From NCBI GenBank assembly GCA_900540045.1, contig UQEF01000053.1:1-20231 (forward strand): DNA of 20,231 nt. The letters run 5' to 3'. This document shows, in pieces, positions 1-8,627 of the stretch (position 1 is the first letter of the stretch; each line of letters starts with the position of its first letter). The notes beneath the pieces are model-generated. The model was not told the origin of the DNA. It saw only the letters and a program-made list of their open reading frames with translations, and ran no database searches. The DNA comes from an uncultured Eubacteriales bacterium (GTDB lineage: Bacteria > Bacillota > Clostridia > Christensenellales > Aristaeellaceae). The position numbers and the translations under genes are program-made.

Positions 1-19
1 GCGCGGATGAAACCCGCGC
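1..19 (-). terminator. possible terminator hairpin after the aldo/keto reductase gene, cut by the window edge
   Basis: GCGCGG (1-6) and CCGCGC (14-19) can pair around a 7-base loop, 14 bases past the stop codon of the minus-strand reductase gene. A U-tract for the minus strand would lie before position 1, outside the window, so it cannot be confirmed. Confidence 0.3.
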
Positions 20-33
20 CCCGGCTGCTTTCC

Positions 34-1182
34 TCAGTATCCGAAAATCTCCGTCGCCTGTGCCATGTTCTCTCTCACAGGCACCCCGAAGGGACATCGC
101 TTTTCGCACGCGCCGCATCGCACGCATTCGCTCGCATGATGGCTGAGCGCCCGGTAGTGCTCCCGCACAGTTTCCGGCGTCTCACCCTGCGCGCGCGCCA
201 GGTTGAGAAACTTGGTCACCTCCGCCACGGAAATGCCGCTGGGGCATGGCGCACAATGACCGCAGTACATACAATGCCCCTGCCAGCTGATCCTGGGCAA
301 AGCGGCCAGCGCCGCCGCATAATCCTTCTCCCCGGGCGAGGCAGTCTCATAGGCCAGGGCGTCTTTCAGCTGATCCAGCGTGCGCGCTCCGCACAGGACT
401 GCCGCCACCGCCGGACGCGTAAGCGCGTAGTGCAGGCATTCATACGGCGTCAACGCCTTTCCGGCAGGCGAAAGTGCGGCGCTCAGCAGATCGCCTCCGC
501 CGAAGGCCTTCATCACCGTGATGCCCACGCCCCGCCGTTGGCATGCCTCATAAAGCGCCTCCCGCTCCGGGTCCATATTGACCAGCGGCCCGGCATAGCT
601 CTCCGCCGCCCAGAGACGCTCCACATCCTCGTTGGCAGGCAGCAGATCGTAGCAGGGGTTGACACTGAACATCAGCACATCGATTTTCCCGCTCTCCACC
701 GCCAGCCGCGCCGCCGCGGGGTTGTGGCTGGACAGCCCGACCGCCCGTGCCCGTCCCTCGCGTCTGAGCGCCTGTGCGTAGCGCATCACCTCGCCGCTCT
801 CCACGGCGTTCCAGTCGCTTACCGAATCCACGTAGTGGATCATGGCGATATCCACCCATGAAGTGCCCAGGCGCGCCAGCTGATCCTCAAAGCTCTGACG
901 CACCTCGCCGATATCGCGGGTGCGCTCGTACTGCCCGTCTTTCCAGATCGTGCACAAATGCGCCTGGAGCACAAAGCTGTCCCGCCGGCCGGCCATCGCC
1001 TCTCCCAGCGCCGAACGCATTTCCGGATCGGGGGAATACAGGTCGATCAGATTGGCGCCCGAGCGTTCCATCACGTCCAGGAATTCGCGCACTTCCTGCC
1101 GGGTTTTGCCGATAAAGCCCTCGCATCCCATGCCGATTTCGCCCACGCGAATGCCGGTCGCGCCCAGTGGCCTGATGTTCAT
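34..1182 (-). CDS. aldo/keto reductase family protein with C-terminal 2x[4Fe-4S] ferredoxin domain
   Basis: A 382-residue protein with an aldo/keto reductase TIM barrel (about 1-290) followed by a ferredoxin-like tail. The tail has two cysteine clusters, C304/C307/C310/C313 and C353/C356/C359/C363, each ending in CP, which should bind two [4Fe-4S] clusters. The barrel start (LGATGIRVGEIGMGCEG) and the IHY motif at H116 fit the family. By eye, the catalytic tetrad is incomplete: D47 and H116 are present, but the usual Tyr and Lys positions look like D52 and H75. It is probably a cytoplasmic redox enzyme of unknown substrate, since related Fe-S aldo/keto reductases are widespread and uncharacterised in Clostridia. 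AAGGGAGG lies about 10 bases before the ATG. The gene follows the VanW gene by 16 bases, so the two are probably co-transcribed, though no functional link is evident. Confidence 0.88.
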   Translation of the reverse strand: MNIRPLGATGIRVGEIGMGCEGFIGKTRQEVREFLDVMERSGANLIDLYSPDPEMRSALGEAMAGRRDSFVLQAHLCTIWKDGQYERTRDIGEVRQSFEDQLARLGTSWVDIAMIHYVDSVSDWNAVESGEVMRYAQALRREGRARAVGLSSHNPAAARLAVESGKIDVLMFSVNPCYDLLPANEDVERLWAAESYAGPLVNMDPEREALYEACQRRGVGITVMKAFGGGDLLSAALSPAGKALTPYECLHYALTRPAVAAVLCGARTLDQLKDALAYETASPGEKDYAAALAALPRISWQGHCMYCGHCAPCPSGISVAEVTKFLNLARAQGETPETVREHYRALSHHASECVRCGACEKRCPFGVPVRENMAQATEIFGY

Positions 1183-1198
1183 CCTCGTTCCGCCTCCC

Positions 1199-2359
1199 TT
1201 AATTCGCGCGGAAGATCTGAATGCACAGGGTTCCTTCGCCCGTGCTTTCCGCCAGCACGTAGATGGGATATTCGCAATCGTTTCGGAATACCAGATTCAG
1301 CGAGTCATTTCCCACCGCCGCATCCTGATGCATGGGCAGATACCGCGCGCAGCCCGGCCCATGCGGCCGGCGCATCAGCACCGTGATGCCCGGCACCTGC
1401 CGGATGGCATTGTACAGCGTGCTGCTGCTCTGGCAGGTACCGCCGCCGTAGCCGATCTGGGTTCCGCCGTCGATGAGCACGGGGGCCGGGAAGTACCCAT
1501 TGTTCTTTTTATAGGGACCGACCTGCGCGTTAAAATCCAGGGTTTCGCCGGGCTGCATCAGGCGGGTCATGGATTCGCAGCTGCGCACGATGTTTTTGCA
1601 GCGGCCATCGTTCCCCTCAGCGCCCGTATTGTACTCAAAGAAGCTGCAAAACGCCGCGATGGGGGTTTCATCGCTCATGGGCTCGTCGCCCTGGGCCACC
1701 ATCACCAGGTCGGTCAGCACGCGCGCGTCGATGTATCCATAGCTGCGCCACACCAGCACCTTGGCAAAACCGTCCACGAAGTCCAAAATGGCGATTTTGC
1801 TGCCTGCGCCGGGATGGATATCGTTGATCTCAGCGCTGAGCGACGGTTCGGCGTAGATGTTGGCCGTTTCGGTGAGCGTAGCCACATATTTGGACGTCAC
1901 CACGCCGTACGGAGGGGTATTCTCCGGGTCCAGCGTCGTCATATTCTCATCCACCCAGGTGCGAATGATATAGCCTACATAGCCGTTATACTCCGCCAGC
2001 ACGTAGGAGGGATACACCGCGTAGACCGTGATCGTTTCGCCTGCGTCAATCACGCAGACCACGTCGCTTTCGCCGTCCTGCAGGGCGCGCATGCGAATGG
2101 CCTTGCCCGAGGCTACAAAGGGCTTGATCTTGGTGGTGTACAGCGGCGTCAGACCCTCGATGCTCGCCGGCTGATCCTCCGCGTCGGCAACGGCCGTTTC
2201 ATCCTCATCCTCCGTCGCAATACCCTCCACCTCGATACCGGCGGCTTCGGCCTCCTCGGCAGTCATGACGGGGTCCGTTTCCTCCGCCAGCGCGGAAAAA
2301 GCTGCTGCCAGCAGGAGCAGGCATGTGCAAAGAGCGATCACGCGTCGATACAGGCTCAT
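1199..2359 (-). CDS. secreted VanW family protein with SH3-like repeats
   Basis: A 386-residue exported protein. It has a signal peptide (1-25, RR then a hydrophobic stretch ending ALA), an acidic linker (26-65), two SH3b-like beta modules (about 75-140 and 150-220) and a C-terminal VanW domain (about 236-386). The VanW hallmark is GGGTCQSSSTLYNA at 305-318, with the conserved RRPHGPGC and LVFRNDCEYPIYV segments after it. VanW domains occur next to vancomycin-resistance genes but are mostly found in general cell-envelope proteins whose biochemistry is not known. The SH3 modules suggest peptidoglycan binding; that is inference. There is no VanA/B/H/S/R gene nearby, so no resistance is implied. 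ATG 2359 was chosen because AAAGGA sits 9 bases upstream; a TTG two codons earlier is too close to it. First gene of the unit with the aldo/keto reductase. Confidence 0.87.
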   Translation of the reverse strand: MSLYRRVIALCTCLLLLAAAFSALAEETDPVMTAEEAEAAGIEVEGIATEDEDETAVADAEDQPASIEGLTPLYTTKIKPFVASGKAIRMRALQDGESDVVCVIDAGETITVYAVYPSYVLAEYNGYVGYIIRTWVDENMTTLDPENTPPYGVVTSKYVATLTETANIYAEPSLSAEINDIHPGAGSKIAILDFVDGFAKVLVWRSYGYIDARVLTDLVMVAQGDEPMSDETPIAAFCSFFEYNTGAEGNDGRCKNIVRSCESMTRLMQPGETLDFNAQVGPYKKNNGYFPAPVLIDGGTQIGYGGGTCQSSSTLYNAIRQVPGITVLMRRPHGPGCARYLPMHQDAAVGNDSLNLVFRNDCEYPIYVLAESTGEGTLCIQIFRAN

Positions 2360-2401
2360 CGGCAAAATTCCTTTCAGCTGATATTCTGGGAATCATCTTT
2401 C

Positions 2402-2430
2402 ATTATAGCATACCCGTGCGCCCTTGGGCA
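2402..2430 (-). promoter_or_regulatory. extended -10 promoter for the VanW gene
   Basis: On the minus strand the sequence TGCTATAAT gives a perfect extended -10 (TATAAT at 2402-2407). The -35 position 17 bases away (2425-2430) reads TGCCCA, a poor match, which an extended -10 can offset. It lies about 40 bases upstream of the VanW start. Confidence 0.6.
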
Positions 2431-2499
2431 GGGGAAATCCGGAAATTTACACGTACAGTCCCAGGGAGCCTGCTCCCCCGCGCGGCAACAGGCGCACGC

Positions 2500-2525
2500 A
2501 CGTAAAAAAGAAAAATATTTTACGT
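2500..2525. repeat. 8-bp perfect inverted repeat upstream of the sigma factor gene
   Basis: ACGTAAAA (2500-2507) and TTTTACGT (2518-2525) form a perfect inverted repeat with a 10-base A-rich spacer. It lies about 70 bases before the sigma factor start in the AT-rich part of the 2366-2593 divergent intergenic region. It could be an operator or overlap the sigma gene's promoter. I could not identify convincing -35/-10 boxes for that gene. TATGAT at 2532-2537 is a weak -10 candidate without a matching -35. Confidence 0.4.
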
Positions 2526-2593
2526 TATGAATATGATACGATATTTTTGAGTTTGTTTTCGTCAATAGAGGTGCAAGGAGGTGAGGGAACCGC

Positions 2594-3115
2594 ATGAGCC
2601 GCATCAAGGGCCCTGATCGGGCTCGAGACCCGAACCATGAACTGGAACGTCTGGTCCTCCAGTACCAGCAGCCGCTTCTTCGCACCTGCTTTCTCTATCT
2701 GCGCGACCGGGCGCTGGCAGAGGATGCGGTGCAGGACACCTTCCTCAAGGCCTACAGAAGTTTGGCATCGTTCCGCGGAGAATGCAGCGAAAAGACGTGG
2801 CTGATGAAGATCGCCATGAATACCTGCTGCGACCTTCGCCGCGCGCACCGGCTGCGCCGTATCGACCCGCGCCGTATCCCCGAACTGCTGCCGCAGGCGG
2901 CGGAGCCCTTCGCACCGGCGGAGGAAGCGCTCGTCACGCAGGTGATGCAGCTGCCGCGCAAACTGCGCGAGGTTATCCTCCTGTATTACTATCAGGACAT
3001 GACCGTAACAGAAATTGCCGTTTCGCTGGGCATCTCCCAATCGTCGGTATCCGGGAGGCTGAAGCGCGCCAGGGGGAAGCTTCGCACGCTGCTGGAAGGG
3101 AGAGATATCTGTTGA
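2594..3115 (+). CDS. ECF-type RNA polymerase sigma-70 family sigma factor
   Basis: A 173-residue protein with only sigma regions 2 and 4, the ECF architecture. Region 2 is about 20-88 (YQQPLLRTCFLYLRDRALAE, then DAVQDTFLKAYRSL). Region 4 is about 115-165, with the helix-turn-helix MTVTEIAVSLGISQSSVSGR followed by LKRARGKLR. It should direct RNA polymerase to a small regulon in response to an envelope or environmental signal. The ribosome-binding site AAGGAGGTGA (2575-2584) matches the full anti-SD and is 9 bases from the ATG. The stop codon overlaps the start of the next gene, a membrane protein that is the probable anti-sigma factor, so the two are translationally coupled. The ECF subgroup cannot be decided by eye. 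Confidence 0.92.
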   Translation: MSRIKGPDRARDPNHELERLVLQYQQPLLRTCFLYLRDRALAEDAVQDTFLKAYRSLASFRGECSEKTWLMKIAMNTCCDLRRAHRLRRIDPRRIPELLPQAAEPFAPAEEALVTQVMQLPRKLREVILLYYYQDMTVTEIAVSLGISQSSVSGRLKRARGKLRTLLEGRDIC

Positions 3116-4425
3116 ATGACCAGGAAATGAAGCGCATTCTCCAGTCCGCAATCGACCACCGGCTTTCCGGGCTTGAGGAAAATCCTTTTCTGGCCCGGCG
3201 AATCATCGCTGCTGCGAAAGGAGAACTGCCCATGAAAAAGAAACTATCCGTTTCCCTCATTCTCGTGCTGGTGCTCACACTCACGGTGCTGGGCCTAGCC
3301 TACGCGCTGGTGCAGTCGAGGATCGCGGGCGAGCTCTACGGCGATACCGCAGCTCCCAGAGATGTGGCAGAGCGGATTCAGACGCCGGATGAGAGTACGG
3401 CCTCTGATCTGGGCGTGCTCGTTCTGGATGAGCTTCTCTACGACGGGAACGCCCTGCACACCGCCTTCACCCTTTCCAATCCAACCGGAGAAACGCTCCT
3501 GTACACGGTGGACGGTCTGTATCTCGACGGCTGTTCGCTTACGCGAAGCACGCTGTTCACCGAAGGCGCCGGCACCGCCGGATATCTGCTGGGCGGTACA
3601 TTGGATGGCCTTGCACTTCCCATGACCATTTCGGCCTACAACGAGGCGGAGGCGCTCTATGAGTTTGACGGACAGGGCAAGTATCTTGGCACGGCGCCGA
3701 TTCCCCAGGGGGAAGCATCCCTGAGAATCGACATTGCCGTGTGGCGTCCTATCCATTCTCCCCGACTGGTCAATTATGGCGATTACGAGGGCATGAACGT
3801 GTCGGAAGCCTCCGACTGCCTTGTGACCGATCAAACCGGCTATGTTTCTCTGGAGCTGTTCCGTCCCGAAGCGTACTGCCTGAACGCCACGGCAGATAAG
3901 CCCAGCTCGGAGATCTACGCCCAGACCTACCGGGAGCTGGGCTGGGCCGAGCTTGCCGGACAAATCAGCCTTGAGCTGGATGTGACGCTGGGCCCGGACC
4001 AGCTCACCCATGTACGTCCCGTGCATACCGAATATGCGTTTGACAACCTGACGCTGACGATCAGCCGCTTCGATCTGACACACACAGGCGGCCGGATGGA
4101 GGGCCGGCTTTCCGGCGAAGGCGCCGAAACGTTCCTCAGGCAGGGATTCATCCTCGCCGACCCTGACGGGCAGCGCGTGCTCAGCAATGTCCTGACCTGG
4201 GATCAGGAAGGCGCGCAGGACTTTTCCTTTTGTCTTTCACTCGTTCCTGTCGCGGGCGAGCTGCCACGGCGTGTCTATCTGGCTCCGTTTTTGGCGCACG
4301 ATCCTCATTGGGATGAAGCCTCCCCATCCTATGATCCTGATGTGGAAAAGCCGGAAGGCGTAGTTGGCGCCTATCAGCTGGACTTCGCCCACGCCCTGTG
4401 CATAGCGCTGAAAAAAAGCAGCTGA
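3112..4425 (+). CDS. single-pass membrane protein, probable anti-sigma factor
   Basis: A 437-residue protein read from TTG 3112, which overlaps the sigma factor stop (TTGA) and has GGAAGGGAGAG 7 bases upstream. An in-frame ATG at 3127 is the alternative. The short cytoplasmic N-terminus (1-44) contains DHRLSGLEENPFLARRII, a pattern I associate with membrane proteins paired with ECF sigma factors in Clostridia. One transmembrane helix follows (45-66, after KKK). About 370 residues are predicted outside the cell, beta-rich, without a domain I can name; relation to DUF4179-type proteins is possible. There is no zinc anti-sigma HxxxCxxC motif. The role as anti-sigma is inferred from coupling and topology: the N-terminus would hold the sigma factor and the exterior domain would sense a signal. 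A hairpin terminator follows the stop. Confidence 0.8.
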   Translation: MNDQEMKRILQSAIDHRLSGLEENPFLARRIIAAAKGELPMKKKLSVSLILVLVLTLTVLGLAYALVQSRIAGELYGDTAAPRDVAERIQTPDESTASDLGVLVLDELLYDGNALHTAFTLSNPTGETLLYTVDGLYLDGCSLTRSTLFTEGAGTAGYLLGGTLDGLALPMTISAYNEAEALYEFDGQGKYLGTAPIPQGEASLRIDIAVWRPIHSPRLVNYGDYEGMNVSEASDCLVTDQTGYVSLELFRPEAYCLNATADKPSSEIYAQTYRELGWAELAGQISLELDVTLGPDQLTHVRPVHTEYAFDNLTLTISRFDLTHTGGRMEGRLSGEGAETFLRQGFILADPDGQRVLSNVLTWDQEGAQDFSFCLSLVPVAGELPRRVYLAPFLAHDPHWDEASPSYDPDVEKPEGVVGAYQLDFAHALCIALKKSS

Positions 4426-4440
4426 CGTCCCTTCGGTGCA

Positions 4441-4480
4441 GCAGAAACGCAGGCTCTTTGGAGCCTGCATTTCTGCGTAT
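4441..4480 (+). terminator. intrinsic terminator after the anti-sigma gene, possibly bidirectional
   Basis: Arms 4441-4456 and 4461-4476 pair over 15 of 16 positions (7 bp, one mismatch, 8 bp) around a TTTG loop, followed by GTATTT. The T-tract is short. The hairpin lies between convergent genes, so it may also stop guaB transcripts, although the minus side has no T-run. Confidence 0.65.
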
Positions 4481-4539
4481 TTAATTGATTTTCACCCAAC
4501 GGCATCCGGCGCCATATATCGCGCTGCCTGCTTCTTGGC

Positions 4540-6042
<1,503 letters not shown>

Positions 6043-6044
6043 CT

Positions 6045-6073
6045 ATTTTACCAGCGCATGCCGGGAATGTCAA
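6045..6073 (-). promoter_or_regulatory. sigma-A promoter for guaB
   Basis: On the minus strand, TTGACA (6068-6073), a 17-base spacer and TAAAAT (6045-6050). This is a near-consensus promoter about 42 bases upstream of the guaB start. Confidence 0.8.
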
Positions 6074-6139
6074 CGCTTCGCGCGGCCTATGCCGGGTTTG
6101 ATGCGCGATTGAGCGGTTTTCATTGAACTTTTCCGGCAT
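6058..6139. repeat. three ATGCCGG elements in the guaB / kinase-like divergent region
   Basis: ATGCCGG occurs at 6058-6064 and 6089-6095 on plus and as its complement CCGGCAT at 6133-6139. The first two copies extend to ATGCCGGGAATG and ATGCCGGGTTTG. The first lies in the guaB promoter spacer and reaches its -35, and the third lies in the spacer of the forward promoter. They could be a regulator site. With such short words in GC-rich DNA, chance is possible. Confidence 0.3.
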
Positions 6140-6151
6140 GTGATGTATAAT
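6123..6151 (+). promoter_or_regulatory. sigma-A promoter for the cytidylate-kinase-like gene
   Basis: TTGAAC (6123-6128), a 17-base spacer and TATAAT (6146-6151). It lies 46 bases upstream of the ATG, leaving a leader of about 40 bases. Confidence 0.8.
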
Positions 6152-6197
6152 GTCGTTATAGAACTTGAACATAACAAACCTTCGGAGGTGTTTTTAT

Positions 6198-6818
6198 ATG
6201 GACCCCATCATCACTATTGGACGCGAGTATGGCAGCGGCGGGCGTGAAATTGGCAAGCTGGTAGCCGACAAACTGGGTGTTCCCTTCTATGATAAAGAAA
6301 TCCTGACCCGTGCGGCGGAAGAAAGCGGTCTTTGTCACGAGCTTTTGGAGCGTCACGACGAAAAAAACACCGTCAGCGGCATGCTGGCGGGCAGCGCGGG
6401 CGCGGGCCTGCATGTGGGTGCGGGCGGCATGGGCCTGCAGATGCCGCTGAACCAGCGGGTGTTTTTGGCCCAGTTTGACGCCATCACCAAAATTGCCGCG
6501 GAAGGTCCGGGCGTAATCGTGGGCCGGTGCGCGGACTATGTGCTCAAGGACCGTCCGGGAGTGACGCATATTTTTATCTATGCGTCGGAAGAGCGGCGCA
6601 TCGCGCGCATCATGCGTGTGGAAAAGGTGGACCGCGAGCATGCCCGAGAGCTGATCCGCAAGACGGACCGGCAGCGCCGCAGCTATTACAACTTCTTTGC
6701 CGACGGCAACTGGGGCATGCGCAGCAATTACGACCTGATGCTCCGCACGGACGGCCGCCGGCCGGAGGATGTGGCGGATATCATCATCGCCTTTGCCAAA
6801 ATGCGCGCCGATGGATAA
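6198..6818 (+). CDS. cytidylate kinase-like family protein
   Basis: A 206-residue P-loop protein of the cytidylate kinase-like family (Cytidylate_kin2). The N-terminus ITIGREYGSGGREIG (5-19) carries the nucleotide-binding loop. GVIVGRCADYVL (105-116) and the arginine-rich lid EERRIARIMR (131-140) are typical. Family members are common in Clostridia and Bacteroidota; their true substrate is not established, and they are distinct from the essential Cmk. A Gly/Met-rich stretch at 61-82 is probably a flexible loop. ATG 6198 is preceded by GGAGGTG with 7 bases spacing; an earlier in-frame ATG at 6165 has none. The gene stands alone between its own promoter and a strong terminator, divergent from guaB. 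A nucleotide-metabolism link with guaB is only suggestive. Confidence 0.88.
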   Translation: MDPIITIGREYGSGGREIGKLVADKLGVPFYDKEILTRAAEESGLCHELLERHDEKNTVSGMLAGSAGAGLHVGAGGMGLQMPLNQRVFLAQFDAITKIAAEGPGVIVGRCADYVLKDRPGVTHIFIYASEERRIARIMRVEKVDREHARELIRKTDRQRRSYYNFFADGNWGMRSNYDLMLRTDGRRPEDVADIIIAFAKMRADG

Positions 6819-6838
6819 AGTCCGGCAAAAACCAGGGA

Positions 6839-6880
6839 GCCGGAAGCGTTTTGCTCAGCGCAGAACGCTCCCGGCTTTTG
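6839..6880 (+). terminator. intrinsic terminator after the cytidylate-kinase-like gene
   Basis: GCCGG-A-AGCGTT (6839-6850) pairs with AACGCT-C-CCGGC (6864-6875) with one mismatch and a 13-base loop, followed by TTTT. On the other strand an outer GGCAAAA/TTTTTGCC pairing and a T-run follow, so it may also serve the convergent minus-strand unit ending at 6893. Confidence 0.8.
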
Positions 6881-6892
6881 CCTTATCTGCCA

Positions 6893-7528
6893 TCATCCGG
6901 CCAGGCTTCCTTCCTCCTCGTTGACGCCTTCCTCCTCCGGCGCCGTGCCGTCGGGCGTGGCCTGTGGCTCCGGCGTTGCGGCCAGGGTGTTTTCAAAGGT
7001 GAGGGTCGCCACGTTATCCGCACGCGTGCAGTTAAGGGTATAGACCCCCACCTGCGTGGCATAGGTTCCCTCGCCCGCAAGCAATCCGTCATTGACCGCG
7101 GTGACCAGCCCATAGCGCACCGCAGGGTCGGCCGCGGTGTGCATGGCCATGAGCAGCGCGTAGCTGTGATAGCCCGACGTGACAAAATCATTGTACTCGG
7201 ATGTGCCATAGGACATGCCCGCCGGAGCCGTGAGCACGATCTCACACCTTTCAATGATCTGATTGCTCTGGTCCAGCCGGATGGTCACACGCAGCACATC
7301 GCCCAGCAGCTCGTACATGCGGTGCCCTCCGTCGGCGTTGGCCTCGCCCTTGGCCAGAACCAGCGGCAGCAGGTGGCGGCCGGTGTTCTGGTTGATAAAG
7401 TCCAGATTGTCGGCATAGCACAATTCAAAGTCCTCATACCCGCGGCCGGAGATGGTTGCCGCCATCCCGGCTGGCAGGCACGTGAGAATCAGAAGCAGGC
7501 AGCAGCAGAAAATCAGCAGTTTGCGCAA
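6893..7528 (-). CDS. small secreted protein of unknown function
   Basis: A 211-residue protein that I do not recognise. It begins with a signal peptide (1-23: RK, then a Cys/Leu-rich hydrophobic core, ending near AGMAA) and ends in a Pro/Glu-rich acidic tail (about 185-211). The middle looks like a compact mixed domain with few hydrophobic runs. The start is TTG 7528: GGAGG lies 7 bases upstream and the frame opens directly with LRKLLIF. An upstream in-frame ATG at 7615 falls inside the DUF2804 gene and would bury the signal peptide. It is the last gene of the galM-DUF2804 unit, 43 bases after DUF2804. There is no clear lipobox, so it is more likely released or wall-associated than a lipoprotein. 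Confidence 0.78.
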   Translation of the reverse strand: MRKLLIFCCCLLLILTCLPAGMAATISGRGYEDFELCYADNLDFINQNTGRHLLPLVLAKGEANADGGHRMYELLGDVLRVTIRLDQSNQIIERCEIVLTAPAGMSYGTSEYNDFVTSGYHSYALLMAMHTAADPAVRYGLVTAVNDGLLAGEGTYATQVGVYTLNCTRADNVATLTFENTLAATPEPQATPDGTAPEEEGVNEEEGSLAG

Positions 7529-7571
7529 TTCGGTTCCTCCATGATTTCGCGGGCAAGGGCGCATTGGACTC

Positions 7572-8615
7572 TTACCAGCGGTTTTTGACCTTTTCAGCAA
7601 AACCGCGCAGGCCACGGATGGTCAGCGCCGTCCCATCATCCAGCACAGCCGTGCCGTCGAAGCGACCAAACACCTGATGCTGGTTGCTTTCCAGCACCAC
7701 CGCGCCCGTGTAAGCGGCGCGGTCCAGAATGGGCGTAAAGGTCAGATCCAGGCGGCCCAGGTTGTCCGTTACGTGCCAGGGCGCCAGCGGGTCGTCTTTG
7801 CCCTCGGCATCTTTGGGAATGCCGAAATCCACCTGATCCAGCTTGTGGGCAACGCCGTCATACAGGAGCATGTTCTCCGTGGCGGCACGGGTATCGCCAA
7901 AGCCGTAGCCCAGGTTCATCCCGAACGGCACACCGCCCACATAGCCGCTGGCGCTGCCCCAGTACCAGGTGTTTTGATAGGTCCACACGCCCCGGCCCCA
8001 GTCCAGCACCGCCATAGCCGTCTCGGGGTCAAACCGGCGGGTTTCCCCGTCAAAGACCACCTCGCCCGCTGCGCGCAGGCAGTTGATCTTCTGGTTGTAG
8101 TAAAAGGCGCGCGGATGTCCGGCAAAGGGCGTGGCGATCACCATGCTGTCCCGCGGCGCGCCGGTGAGCGTGACACGCGCGGTCAGGGGCTTGTGCTCCC
8201 GGAAGTCATCCACCCGCACAATCAGCTCCCGGCGCATGCCGTCGTTGTCAAAGCGCAGGGCATATCCGGGGCGCTCCACGGCGACACTTCCCTGACCGCT
8301 GGCAGGCGGCAGGCCCGTTCGGCCCAGAGGCATCAGGCGCATGAAGCTGCGCGTGTGCTGCCAGCGGGTGCCCAAGTCAATCAGGCTGACGCTTTCCAGA
8401 CCCATGTAGCTATTGTCGGCAATGGTCAGCGCCAGCACCGTATCGCCGCCAATGATGCAGTAGTAATCCCATTCCTTGATGCGCAGCCCGCACGCGCGGA
8501 TTGCGGCGCGATCGTAGCGCCTGACCAGCGAGGTGGCGTAGCCTGCCTCAACGAGCGCGCCGCGTGCATCCAGCAGCGGGCCGGGGGAAAGAAGCGTTTG
8601 ATTGATCGGGGCCAT
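7572..8615 (-). CDS. DUF2804 domain-containing protein
   Basis: A 347-residue protein matching DUF2804 over its whole length. Features are an opening LL-PGPLLD segment, IKEWDYYCI (46-54), DWGRGVW (205-211), NTWYWGSASG (215-224) and GMNLGYGFGD (232-241). It has no signal peptide and no membrane segment, and is expected in the cytoplasm. The biochemical function of the family is unknown. The fold is probably a beta-rich barrel, and the conserved Trp/Asp/Gly motifs suggest a binding pocket. AAAGGGAGG is 6 bases before the ATG and overlaps the galM stop codon 12 bases upstream, so the gene is very likely co-transcribed with galM. Co-occurrence with a sugar mutarotase is suggestive only. Confidence 0.85.
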   Translation of the reverse strand: MAPINQTLLSPGPLLDARGALVEAGYATSLVRRYDRAAIRACGLRIKEWDYYCIIGGDTVLALTIADNSYMGLESVSLIDLGTRWQHTRSFMRLMPLGRTGLPPASGQGSVAVERPGYALRFDNDGMRRELIVRVDDFREHKPLTARVTLTGAPRDSMVIATPFAGHPRAFYYNQKINCLRAAGEVVFDGETRRFDPETAMAVLDWGRGVWTYQNTWYWGSASGYVGGVPFGMNLGYGFGDTRAATENMLLYDGVAHKLDQVDFGIPKDAEGKDDPLAPWHVTDNLGRLDLTFTPILDRAAYTGAVVLESNQHQVFGRFDGTAVLDDGTALTIRGLRGFAEKVKNRW

Positions 8616-8627
8616 GGGCGCCTCCCT

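Noticed and set aside
1199..2359. Vancomycin-resistance locus suggested by VanW.
   Set aside because: No ligase, dehydrogenase, dipeptidase or VanRS pair is present, and VanW domains are common in envelope proteins without any resistance role.
2464..2477. Small GGGAGC/GCTCCC hairpin in the VanW / sigma intergenic region.
   Set aside because: The stem is six bases with a two-base loop and no T-run, and is expected by chance in GC-rich DNA.
920..2530. Open plus-strand frame of about 536 codons.
   Set aside because: It overlaps the aldo/keto reductase and VanW genes in antisense, and the composition is His/Arg/Ala-rich as in other shadow frames.
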